A stretch of DNA of 64,000 nt. Origin: Duganella guangzhouensis. GTDB lineage: Bacteria; Pseudomonadota; Gammaproteobacteria; Burkholderiales; Burkholderiaceae_D. The position numbers and the translations under genes were made by a program. Within the stretch, counting starts at the first letter, position 1; each line of letters opens with the position of its first letter. Below are positions 1 to 7,328 of this stretch, one piece after another. The notes under the pieces are model-generated. The model was not told where the DNA came from and made no database searches. It saw nothing but the letters and a program-made list of their open reading frames with translations. The stretch lies in contig NZ_WKJK01000019.1 in NCBI RefSeq assembly GCF_009674535.1, positions 80,822-144,821 of the forward strand. The letters are read 5' to 3'.

Positions 1-141
1 AATGCCGAGCTGATCAAGGTGCTGATCCATGAACAGCAGCGCACCAATCGCCTGCTAAGCGCGGTGATCTACTTCGCCGGCGCCTTTGCGCTGGGCGTGG
101 CCGGCTTGCAGTTGTACCTGCGCTATCACCAGCTGGGCTGA
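1..141 (+). CDS. ubiB: UbiB C-terminal end (partial, 5' end outside window)
   Basis: The frame is open from base 1 to the TGA at 139-141 and encodes the last 46 residues of a protein. The fragment has a short polar stretch (ELIKVLIHEQQRTNRLL) followed by one hydrophobic segment of about 20 residues and a short polar end. UbiB, the atypical kinase-like ATPase of ubiquinone biosynthesis, ends in a membrane anchor of this kind, and in Burkholderiales ubiB commonly precedes the methyltransferase/fmdB/DUF502/aspS genes seen here. The kinase-like core is not in the window, so the name rests on tail topology and neighbourhood. Confidence 0.6.
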   Translation, partial: NAELIKVLIHEQQRTNRLLSAVIYFAGAFALGVAGLQLYLRYHQLG

Positions 142-146
142 GCGCC

Positions 147-740
147 ATGACCGAGTTCCAGCAGCGCGATCCGGCGTCGCCCGCGTTCTGGGATGAGCGT
201 TTCGAGCGTGGCTTCATGCCGTGGGACCGGGGCGGCGTGCCGCAGGCGCTGCGCGATTTCGCCGCCGCCAGCGCGCCGCTGCACACGCTGATTCCAGGTT
301 GCGGTTCGGCTTACGAGCTGGCTTATCTGGCGCAGCTGGGCTGGGACGCCACCGCGATCGATTTTGCGCCGCAAGCGGTGGCGCAGGGCAGGGCGGCGGC
401 TGGCGCGCATGCCGAGCGGGTGGTGCAGGCGGATTTCTTCCAGTGGCAACCGGCGCGGCCGCTGCAATTGATCTACGAGCAGGCTTTTCTGTGCGCGATG
501 CCGCGCGCCATGTGGCCACAGGTGGCGGCCCGCTGGGCGCAGCTGCTGCCGGTTGGCGGTCTGCTGGCCGGCTATTTCTTCTTTGACGAGGCGGCCAAGG
601 GGCCGCCGTTCGGCATCCGCCGTGAGCAGCTGGAGCAGCTGCTGCAGCCGGCCTTCACCTGCGTGGCGGATGACACCGTCAGCGACTCGATCCCGGTGTT
701 TGCCGGCAAGGAGCGCTGGATGGTGTGGCGTCGCAATTAA
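147..740 (+). CDS. SAM-dependent methyltransferase, thiopurine S-methyltransferase (TPMT) family
   Basis: A 197-residue cytosolic methyltransferase starting 5 bases after the ubiB stop, so probably cotranscribed. The N-terminal FWDERFERGFMPWDRGGVP stretch is typical of the TPMT superfamily. The SAM-binding motif I (LIPGCGSAYELAYLAQLG) follows at about residues 48-65, with an acidic residue ending the next strand (ATAIDFAP) and a YEQAFLCAMP segment near residue 110. Length matches bacterial TPMT-like proteins. Members act on thiol, selenium or tellurium compounds, but the substrate cannot be read from sequence. Confidence 0.85.
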   Translation: MTEFQQRDPASPAFWDERFERGFMPWDRGGVPQALRDFAAASAPLHTLIPGCGSAYELAYLAQLGWDATAIDFAPQAVAQGRAAAGAHAERVVQADFFQWQPARPLQLIYEQAFLCAMPRAMWPQVAARWAQLLPVGGLLAGYFFFDEAAKGPPFGIRREQLEQLLQPAFTCVADDTVSDSIPVFAGKERWMVWRRN

Positions 741-743
741 AAC

Positions 744-1109
744 TTAATCGCGGCGCGGATTGTTGGGATGGTCGTCGCGGCCGTTCGGCACGCCGTCATG
801 GTCATTGTCGCCGCGCGCCCAGCTGCCGCGCGTCATTTCCCAGTGGCCATTGCGCTCAACCCAGGCTGGCTGGTGATACACATAGCCACGGCGTTCGCGT
901 TCCCAGTGGCCCTTGACCCACACATGGCGCTGGTTGCGCCAGTCCCAATAGCCAGGCGCCCAGACGTAGCCGTGGCGTGGCGGCGGCACCGCCTCGTCGC
1001 GCGGCGCCGGTGGCGCGGTTTGCACCACGATGACAGCGGCGCTAGCTGGAACGGTGACAGTGCCGGCGGAGGCCGCGAGGGCGGCCGCAAACAGTAGTTT
1101 CCTGATCAT
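744..1109 (-). CDS. Secreted YXWXXGXW-repeat protein with acidic C-terminal tail
   Basis: Start chosen at the ATG at 1109-1107, preceded by a good AAGGAG ribosome site and opening a signal peptide (MIRKLLFAAALAASAG...). The mature protein has aromatic repeats (VWAPGYWDW, VWVKGHW, RNGHWEMTRGSW) typical of YXWGXW/WXXGXW repeat proteins, which are exported and of unknown function. The tail DNDHDGVPNGRDD resembles thrombospondin-type-3 or EF-hand-like calcium-binding loops. It converges with the methyltransferase gene with only 3 bases between stops. A longer frame reaches 1178 but lacks a ribosome site. Confidence 0.8.
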   Translation of the reverse strand: MIRKLLFAAALAASAGTVTVPASAAVIVVQTAPPAPRDEAVPPPRHGYVWAPGYWDWRNQRHVWVKGHWERERRGYVYHQPAWVERNGHWEMTRGSWARGDNDHDGVPNGRDDHPNNPRRD

Positions 1110-1190
1110 GTTGAGTCTCCTTAAAGGTGAGTGACTACCGTTATAAGGAGTTACGATCGGAATGTCTGTGCGGATCACCGCATTGCAGTG

Positions 1191-1535
1191 CTACGGCTCG
1201 TTTTTCTCCGGTACCCGGATGCCATCGCTGCGCGAGACCGGTTGCAGCAGCAGGAGTAACAGGCCACAGCCTAGCATGGCGGCGCCGGACAGTTCCGGAA
1301 CCGGACTGGCGGCGGCCTGCGCCGTCGCGTTCGCAGGTGGTTTAGGCGGCACCAATTGCTCGTCGGGACTGGTCGGTGCGGCCGGAGGTGCTTCGACCGT
1401 GATTTCGGGCGCTCTGGCGGACGGCAGTGTGACCGTACTGCGCTGGTCGTCGATGTAGTCGTGCGCGCGGATGGCCCACGCCGGGCTGCTAGCCAGCACG
1501 GCGGCATGGAAAATTGCAACGGAGAGCCTGTTCAT
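1191..1535 (-). CDS. Small secreted protein with C-terminal hydrophobic segment (unknown)
   Basis: A 114-residue product not recognised as a family. A signal peptide ends near AWA (residues 19-21). A Pro/Ala/Thr-rich low-complexity middle follows, then a short hydrophobic run (GAAMLGCGLLLLLLQP) introduced by SPVPEL and followed by polar and charged residues. The tripartite end loosely resembles a PEP-CTERM sorting tag, but the signature VPEP and the trailing arginine cluster are absent. GAAGG lies about 9 bases before the ATG. It stands in tandem with 1554-1763, which has the same plan, on the same strand. Confidence 0.6.
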   Translation of the reverse strand: MNRLSVAIFHAAVLASSPAWAIRAHDYIDDQRSTVTLPSARAPEITVEAPPAAPTSPDEQLVPPKPPANATAQAAASPVPELSGAAMLGCGLLLLLLQPVSRSDGIRVPEKNEP

Positions 1536-1553
1536 GGCGGCCCCTTCTCGGGA

Positions 1554-1763
1554 TTATTTTGATTTTGTAGCTGGGTGACGACGGTTCGGCAAGATGGGCG
1601 GATGCTTCAGTGCTTGCAGCACCAGCAGGACGCCAACGCACAACAAGATGGCGCGGTGGTGCACCGGTTGTTCTGGCGACTTGGCCAGGAATTTGCTGTC
1701 GGCGGCAACGGCCGAACCAGCCAGGCAGGCGGCGATAGCGCCGGCGAAGAAGTATTTTTTCAC
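1554..1763 (-). CDS. Very small secreted or membrane protein (unknown)
   Basis: The GTG at 1763-1761 is the preferred start because AAGGA lies just upstream and a signal peptide follows directly (MKKYFFAGAIAACLAGSAVAA). That gives 69 residues; an ATG 21 bases upstream would place polar residues before the signal. After the signal comes KSPEQPVHHR, then a hydrophobic stretch (AILLCVGVLLVLQAL) and a basic tail (NRRHPATKSK). The layout mirrors the neighbouring gene 1191-1535, with which it may form a transcript. No known family is recognised. Confidence 0.5.
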   Translation of the reverse strand: MKKYFFAGAIAACLAGSAVAADSKFLAKSPEQPVHHRAILLCVGVLLVLQALKHPPILPNRRHPATKSK

Positions 1764-1968
1764 GGAATTTCCTTGTTTAATCAATGAGTTGGCGCGTCGT
1801 TGGAACGGGACGAATAGCGAGGCGGCGACTCAGGGATTGGGAAATCAGCGCTTGTTAGATAGTATTAAATCATGCCTAACTACAATAAGCGAATAGATTT
1901 TCCCAATGAAATCGATTACCGACACAGCTTTGGCTATAGGAAACAGTCAGGTGGCTGGCAAAAGGCTT

Positions 1969-1974
1969 TATAAT
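1969..1974 (+). promoter_or_regulatory. Candidate -10 element for the fmdB-DUF502-aspS transcript
   Basis: A perfect TATAAT hexamer lies 33 bases before the fmdB start, in a locally AT-rich gap. No convincing -35 hexamer stands at 16-18 bases, so only the -10 is proposed. Confidence 0.45.
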
Positions 1975-2006
1975 TCAGGGTTTTGAAGATTTTTGCGGAG
2001 TAATCA

Positions 2007-2279
2007 ATGCCGATCTACGCTTACCGCTGCGAAGCATGCGGTTTTGCCAAGGATGTTTTGCAAAAGATGTCCGATCCTCAGTTGACGGTATGCCCGTCCT
2101 GCGGCAAGGAGTCGTTTAAGAAACAAGTGACTGCGGCGGGCTTCCAGTTGAAGGGCTCGGGCTGGTATGTGACCGATTTCCGTGGCGGCACGCCGCCGGC
2201 CACCGGCACCGCGCCGGCCCAGAAAGCGGAAGCGGCCGCGCCGGCACCGACGCCATCGGGCGGTTCCAGCGACACCTGA
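2007..2279 (+). CDS. FmdB family zinc-ribbon protein
   Basis: A 90-residue protein starting MPIYAYRCEACG, with CxxC pairs at residues 9-12 (CEAC) and about 32-35 (CPSC) forming a zinc ribbon, then the family's GFQLKGSGWYVTDF motif. The C-terminal third is Ala/Pro-rich and probably disordered. FmdB proteins are named as putative regulators of amidase/formamidase genes but their role is unproven. GCGGAG lies about 6 bases before the ATG. It is the first gene of a run ending at aspS, usual Burkholderiales neighbours. Confidence 0.9.
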   Translation: MPIYAYRCEACGFAKDVLQKMSDPQLTVCPSCGKESFKKQVTAAGFQLKGSGWYVTDFRGGTPPATGTAPAQKAEAAAPAPTPSGGSSDT

Positions 2280-2307
2280 AGGTCTCCGTTAACCACCAAG
2301 GAATTCG

Positions 2308-2925
2308 ATGCGTAAATATTTCATTACCGGCTTGCTGATTCTGGTCCCACTGGCGATTACCGCCTGGGTGCTGAACCTGGTGATCAGCACCATGGACCAG
2401 TCCCTGCTGTTCGTGCCGGAACGCTGGCAGCCGCGTACCCTGTTTGGCTTCGATATTCCCGGCCTGGGCACCTTGCTGACGGTGGTCATCGTGTTCCTGA
2501 CCGGTCTGCTGACCAACAACCTGGTCGGCAACTACGTGGTGCGCCTGTGGGAAAAGCTGTTGACCCGGATTCCGGTGGTGAGCTCGCTGTATTCCAGCGT
2601 CAAGCAAGTGTCGGATACGTTGTTCTCGTCGTCCGGCAATGCGTTCCGCAAGGCGGTGCTGATTCCGTATCCGCACCAGAATTCGTGGACCATCGCGTTC
2701 CTGACCGGCACCCCGGGCGGCGACGTCAAGAACCACCTGGTGGGCGACTATGTCAGCGTGTACATTCCGACCACGCCGAACCCGACCTCCGGTTTCTTCC
2801 TGATGATGGCCAAGAAGGATGTGGTCGAACTCGACATGAGCGTCGATGCGGCCCTGAAGTACATCGTTTCGATGGGGGTGGTGGCGCCGGAAGATGCGCC
2901 CAAAATCATCGCCCAAGAGAAGTAA
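2308..2925 (+). CDS. DUF502 family inner-membrane protein
   Basis: A 205-residue protein with two hydrophobic segments near the N-terminus (residues about 5-25 and 50-72) and a soluble C-terminal region. The motifs RIPVVSSLYSSVKQV and IPTTPNPTSGFF are characteristic of DUF502 proteins. Function is unknown; they are widespread in bacteria and plants. The gene lies 28 bases after fmdB and 38 before aspS, so the three are likely cotranscribed. Confidence 0.88.
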   Translation: MRKYFITGLLILVPLAITAWVLNLVISTMDQSLLFVPERWQPRTLFGFDIPGLGTLLTVVIVFLTGLLTNNLVGNYVVRLWEKLLTRIPVVSSLYSSVKQVSDTLFSSSGNAFRKAVLIPYPHQNSWTIAFLTGTPGGDVKNHLVGDYVSVYIPTTPNPTSGFFLMMAKKDVVELDMSVDAALKYIVSMGVVAPEDAPKIIAQEK

Positions 2926-2963
2926 AATTAACTGAGTAACTTAACCTGAACCGAGAAATAAAC

Positions 2964-4772
2964 ATGTCCTCAATGCGTACTCACTACTGCGGCCTCACCA
3001 CTGAAGCGCTGCTTGGCCAAACCGTCAGCCTGTGCGGCTGGGTACATCGTCGCCGCGACCACGGTGGCGTGATCTTCATCGACTTGCGCGACCGCGAGGG
3101 CCTGGTGCAGATCGTATGCAATCCGGAACAGGCTGAAGTCTTCAAGGCTGCTGAATCGGTACGTAACGAGTTCTGCCTGCGCGTCACCGGCGTGGTCAAG
3201 GACCGTCTGGCCGGCACCGTCAACAACAACCTGAAATCGGGCAAGATCGAAGTCATCTGCTCCGCACTGGAAGTGCTGAACGCCTCGGTGGCGGTGCCGT
3301 TCCAGCTGGACGACGACAACCTGTCGGAAACCACCCGTCTGACCCACCGCGTGCTGGACCTGCGTCGTCCACAGATGCAGAACAACCTGCGCCTGCGCTA
3401 CAAGGTGACGATGGAAGTGCGTAAATACCTGGACGAGCTGGGCTTCATCGACATCGAAACCCCGATGCTGACCAAGTCGACCCCGGAAGGCGCGCGCGAC
3501 TACCTGGTGCCATCGCGCGTCAACGCCGGCAACTTCTTCGCGCTGCCGCAATCGCCACAGCTGTTCAAACAGCTGCTGATGGTGGCCAACTTCGACCGCT
3601 ACTACCAGATCACCAAGTGCTTCCGCGACGAAGACCTGCGCGCCGACCGTCAGCCTGAATTCACCCAGATCGACTGCGAAACCTCGTTCCTGAACGAACA
3701 GGAAATCCGCGATCTGTTCGAAGACATGATCCGTAAAACGTTCAAGAACACCATGGACGTCGACCTGCCTAACCCGTTCCCGGTGATGGACTTCGCCGAA
3801 GCCATGGGCAGCTACGGTTCGGACAAGCCGGACATGCGCGTCAAGCTGCAGTTCACCGAACTGACCGACGTCGTTAAAAACGTCGAGTTCAAGATCTTCA
3901 ACGCCGCCGCCAACCTGCCGAACGGCCGCGTGGTCGGTCTGCTGGTACCGAAAGGTGGCTCGATGCCGCGTTCGGAAATCGACGCCTACACCCAGTTCGT
4001 CGCCATCTACGGCGCCAAGGGCCTGGCTTACATCAAGGTCAACGAGAAAGCCAAAGGCCGTGAAGGTCTGCAATCGCCGATCGTCAAGACCATCGACGAC
4101 GCCACCCTGGCCAAGATCCTGGAACTGACCGGCGCGCAAGACGGCGACCTGATCTTCTTCGGCGCCGACAAGGCGAAAGTGGTCAACGATGCGATCGGCG
4201 CGCTGCGCGTCAAGATCGGCCATTCGGAATTCGGCAAGGCCAACGGCCTGTTCGACGACGTCTGGTCGCCGCTGTGGGTGATCGACTTCCCGATGTTCGA
4301 ATACGACGAAGAGTCGGATCGCTGGACCGCGACCCACCACCCGTTCACCGCGCCGAAAGACGGCCACGAAGACTGGCTGGAAACCAATCCGGGCGCCTGC
4401 ATCGCCAAGGCCTACGACATGGTGCTGAACGGCTGGGAACTGGGTGGCGGCTCGATCCGTATCCACCGCGAAGACGTGCAGTCGAAAGTGTTCCGCGCGC
4501 TGAAAATCGATGCCGACGAAGCCCGCCTGAAGTTCGGCTTCCTGCTGGACGCGCTGCAATACGGCGCGCCTCCGCACGGCGGTCTGGCGTTCGGTCTGGA
4601 CCGTATCGTCACGCTGATGACCAAGTCGGATTCGATCCGCGATGTGATCGCCTTCCCGAAAACCCAGCGCGCACAGGATCTGCTGACCCACGCGCCGTCG
4701 GAAGTCGACGAGAAGCAGCTGAAAGAGCTGCACATCCGTCTGCGCGCGGCCGAGCCGAAAGTCGCCGGCTGA
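2964..4772 (+). CDS. aspS: Aspartyl-tRNA synthetase (AspRS), bacterial type
   Basis: A 602-residue class II synthetase charging tRNA-Asp. The N-terminal OB-fold anticodon-binding domain (residues about 1-110, CGWVHRRRDHGGVIFIDLRD) is followed by the catalytic core with motif 2 (FRDEDLRADRQPEFTQID) and motif 3 (GLAFGLDRI near residue 540). The intervening insertion domain of about 120 residues marks the long bacterial-type enzyme. Length is normal. A strong rho-independent terminator follows at 4785-4811. Whether the enzyme is discriminating was not assessed. Confidence 0.97.
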   Translation: MSSMRTHYCGLTTEALLGQTVSLCGWVHRRRDHGGVIFIDLRDREGLVQIVCNPEQAEVFKAAESVRNEFCLRVTGVVKDRLAGTVNNNLKSGKIEVICSALEVLNASVAVPFQLDDDNLSETTRLTHRVLDLRRPQMQNNLRLRYKVTMEVRKYLDELGFIDIETPMLTKSTPEGARDYLVPSRVNAGNFFALPQSPQLFKQLLMVANFDRYYQITKCFRDEDLRADRQPEFTQIDCETSFLNEQEIRDLFEDMIRKTFKNTMDVDLPNPFPVMDFAEAMGSYGSDKPDMRVKLQFTELTDVVKNVEFKIFNAAANLPNGRVVGLLVPKGGSMPRSEIDAYTQFVAIYGAKGLAYIKVNEKAKGREGLQSPIVKTIDDATLAKILELTGAQDGDLIFFGADKAKVVNDAIGALRVKIGHSEFGKANGLFDDVWSPLWVIDFPMFEYDEESDRWTATHHPFTAPKDGHEDWLETNPGACIAKAYDMVLNGWELGGGSIRIHREDVQSKVFRALKIDADEARLKFGFLLDALQYGAPPHGGLAFGLDRIVTLMTKSDSIRDVIAFPKTQRAQDLLTHAPSEVDEKQLKELHIRLRAAEPKVAG

Positions 4773-4784
4773 TATGTGCTGTAG

Positions 4785-4811
4785 AAAAGGCGCCTGCGGG
4801 CGCCTTTTTTT
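4785..4811 (+). terminator. Rho-independent terminator after aspS
   Basis: Perfect 6-bp stem GGCGCC (4789-4794) / GGCGCC (4799-4804) with a TGCG loop, preceded by four A and followed by seven T. nudB starts 7 bases after the T tract, so it either reads through or uses a promoter inside aspS. Confidence 0.88.
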
Positions 4812-4817
4812 ATCTCC

Positions 4818-5285
4818 ATGAACAAGCCCTACAAGATCCCCGAATCGGTGCTGGTGGTGATCCACACAGCCGACCTGCAGGTGTTGCTGATCGAGCGCGC
4901 CGACAAGCAGGACTATTGGCAATCGGTGACCGGCTCGCTGGACGCGGTCGACGAGCCCTTGCTGGCCACCGCCGCGCGCGAACTGTTTGAAGAAACCGGC
5001 ATCGTCGCCGACGGCGAGCGCATCGTGCTGCGCGACTGGCAGCTGTCCAACATCTACGAAATCTATCCGGTCTGGCGCCACCGCTACGCGCCCGGGGTGA
5101 CCCAGAATACCGAACACGTCTTTAGCGTTGAGGTGCCGCGCGACATCGGCATCACGCTCAGTCCGCGCGAACACGTCAACCACGTCTGGTTGCCGTATCT
5201 GGCGGCGGCCGATCAGTGTTTTTCGCCGTCCAACGCCGAAGCGGTGTTGCAACTGCCCCGAATGATACAAAACTTTAACAAATAA
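4818..5285 (+). CDS. nudB: Dihydroneopterin triphosphate diphosphatase (Nudix, NudB)
   Basis: A 155-residue Nudix hydrolase that removes pyrophosphate from dihydroneopterin triphosphate in folate synthesis. The Nudix box reads TGSLDAVDEP then ARELFEETGI at about residues 37-60; the catalytic REXXEE residues are intact, and the gap between the leading G and first E is one residue longer than the textbook box, which I recall for betaproteobacterial NudB. Position after aspS is conserved in Burkholderiales. The next genes expected in that order (ybhP, clsB) appear only after a 5.9-kb accessory block. Confidence 0.88.
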   Translation: MNKPYKIPESVLVVIHTADLQVLLIERADKQDYWQSVTGSLDAVDEPLLATAARELFEETGIVADGERIVLRDWQLSNIYEIYPVWRHRYAPGVTQNTEHVFSVEVPRDIGITLSPREHVNHVWLPYLAAADQCFSPSNAEAVLQLPRMIQNFNK

Positions 5286-5311
5286 TAATTACTTTTCTGG
5301 TAAGATTGAAG

Positions 5312-5325
5312 TTGATTTCAATCAA
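5312..5325. promoter_or_regulatory. Perfect inverted repeat upstream of the protease genes
   Basis: TTGATT-TC-AATCAA, a 6-bp perfect palindrome with a 2-base centre, lies 24 bases before the protease ATG at 5349 in an AT-rich gap. It could be an operator; no cognate regulator is adjacent. In this AT-rich context chance occurrence is quite possible. Confidence 0.3.
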
Positions 5326-5348
5326 TGTTTCTATCGGAAAAGCACTTT

Positions 5349-7301
5349 ATGAGTTCTCCTACGACCGGCAACACCGTCACCAAGGTGGCCGCCACTGGTA
5401 ACGTTGTCGATGATTCCCTGTTGGAGGGATATAAATGGGGTGGCAAGCTCGGCACGCCGCTGACGATTACCTACAGTTTTCCTTACGCCGGCGGCGCCAG
5501 CGCCACCTTCAGCAGCAACTATTCCAGCCTCGACGAGCCGGATGCGACCCAGCATTATGGCCTGAACGCGGTGCAGCAGAACGCTTTCCGCGCGGCGCTG
5601 CAGACCTGGGAAAACGTCGCCAATATCACGGCGGTGCAAGTGGCGGACACCGCCACCTCGGTGGGCGATATCCGTATCGGCTGGACCTCGGCCAGTGACA
5701 CCACCAGCGACGGCAGCAACGCCTGGGGCTGGGGTTATTATCCGAGCGCGACCTACGCGAAGGGCGGCGACATCTGGATTAGCACCACCTCGTCCGCCGC
5801 CACCGACACCGACTGGTCGGCCGGTTCCTACAATTTCAATGCGCTGATTCACGAGCTGGGCCATACGCTGGGCCTGCAGCATCCGTTCGAAGGCACGGTG
5901 ACGCTGCCGGCCGCGTACGACAACCGCCAGTACTCCATCATGGCCTACGACAATGCGCCCAACAGCCTGTTTGTCGACGTCACCGACAATGGCGTTACGC
6001 ATTCATGGCGCTCGTACTACGTGGTGCCGGATACGCCGATGGTGTACGACATCGCCGTCATGCAATACCTGTACGGCGCCAACATGAGCTACAAGACCGG
6101 CGACGATGTCTACACCTTCGATCCCACCAAGCCCTTCTTCCATACTATTTGGGATGCTGGGGGAAACGATACCATCTCGGTCGCCAATTTCACCACCGAC
6201 AACACGATCGACCTGCGCCCCGGCCAGTACTCGAACATCGACATTCCATCGGATACCGGCGCCGGCTATAACTGGACCAAGGCGCCACCGACCCCGACCT
6301 ATGGCGCCAACACGCTGAATCTGGGCATCGCCTTCGGCGCCATCATCGAGAACGCCATCGGCGGCAGCGGCAACGACATCCTGATCGGCAACTCGGTGGC
6401 CAACCACTTGCAGGGCAATGGCGGCATCAACCGTCTGGACGGCCTGGACGGTATCGACACTGCGGTCTACAGCGGCAAGTTCAACGATTACTTCATCAGC
6501 ACCACCAGCGACGGCGAGTACACCGTATCGCTGCGCAGCTCGGCGCAGGTCGATGCGCTGGTCAATATGGAGCGTTTGAGCTTTGCCGACACCACGCTCG
6601 CGCTCAACGTCAACAGCCTGGCCGAGGATCCCCTGATTGCGCAGTACACCGCGCTGGCGCAGAAATTCTATGTCGCCTACTTTGGCCGTCCGGCCGACGC
6701 CAACGGCCTGGCCAATATGGTGGCGCAGTTCAAGGCGGCCGGCGCGCCGACCACCACCGACGGTTTCGTTGCCGCTTACGCCACCAACGCCACCGTCAAG
6801 GCGCTGATCGACAGCTTCGGCAACAGCGATGAATCGGCGGCGTTGTACAGCGGCAGCAACAAGGATTTCATCAGCGCCATCTACGCCCATTTGCTGGGGC
6901 GGGCGCCGGATGCCGAGGGCCTGGCCTTCTGGGCCGGCGCGCTGGATGACGGCAACCTGGTACGCGGCATGGCGGCGCTGAACATCGCGGCCGGCGCCGA
7001 AACCAACACCAGCGCGCAGGGCAAGATCGATGCCACGCTGATCGCCAACCGGGTCACGGTGGCCGAGAATTTCACCGCCAGCCTGGATACGGCGGCCGAG
7101 ATCGCCAGCTATGCCGGCGCCAAGGCGGCCGAGGCCGCGCGTACGTTGTTGGACGCAGTCAACCAGGACACGAGTATCATAGGCTACGAATCCAGCGTGC
7201 TCAGCACTGTAGCGCACCTGTCCGCAGTCACTGCCGAGGCCGGCGCGTTGCCGGTGCAACTGGTGGGTGTGCATGTCGGCAGCGATACTGTACTGACCTG
7301 A
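5349..7301 (+). CDS. Serralysin-like M10 metalloprotease with RTX repeat and DUF4214
   Basis: A secreted zinc protease of 650 residues from the ATG at 5349, preferred over an ATG 24 bases upstream that lacks a ribosome site. The zinc motif HELGHTLGLQHP is at about residues 168-179 and the Met-turn (SIMAYD) near 196. A peptidase M10 C-terminal region contains an RTX-type GGSGND repeat near residue 340. The last third is a DUF4214-like domain (AQKFYVAYFGRPADANGL; IYAHLLGRAPDAEGL). There is no Sec signal, consistent with type I secretion by an exporter encoded elsewhere. It is a tandem paralogue of 7329-9275. Confidence 0.9.
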   Translation: MSSPTTGNTVTKVAATGNVVDDSLLEGYKWGGKLGTPLTITYSFPYAGGASATFSSNYSSLDEPDATQHYGLNAVQQNAFRAALQTWENVANITAVQVADTATSVGDIRIGWTSASDTTSDGSNAWGWGYYPSATYAKGGDIWISTTSSAATDTDWSAGSYNFNALIHELGHTLGLQHPFEGTVTLPAAYDNRQYSIMAYDNAPNSLFVDVTDNGVTHSWRSYYVVPDTPMVYDIAVMQYLYGANMSYKTGDDVYTFDPTKPFFHTIWDAGGNDTISVANFTTDNTIDLRPGQYSNIDIPSDTGAGYNWTKAPPTPTYGANTLNLGIAFGAIIENAIGGSGNDILIGNSVANHLQGNGGINRLDGLDGIDTAVYSGKFNDYFISTTSDGEYTVSLRSSAQVDALVNMERLSFADTTLALNVNSLAEDPLIAQYTALAQKFYVAYFGRPADANGLANMVAQFKAAGAPTTTDGFVAAYATNATVKALIDSFGNSDESAALYSGSNKDFISAIYAHLLGRAPDAEGLAFWAGALDDGNLVRGMAALNIAAGAETNTSAQGKIDATLIANRVTVAENFTASLDTAAEIASYAGAKAAEAARTLLDAVNQDTSIIGYESSVLSTVAHLSAVTAEAGALPVQLVGVHVGSDTVLT

Positions 7302-7328
7302 GTCAGCTTTCAATCTACGGAGTTTTTC

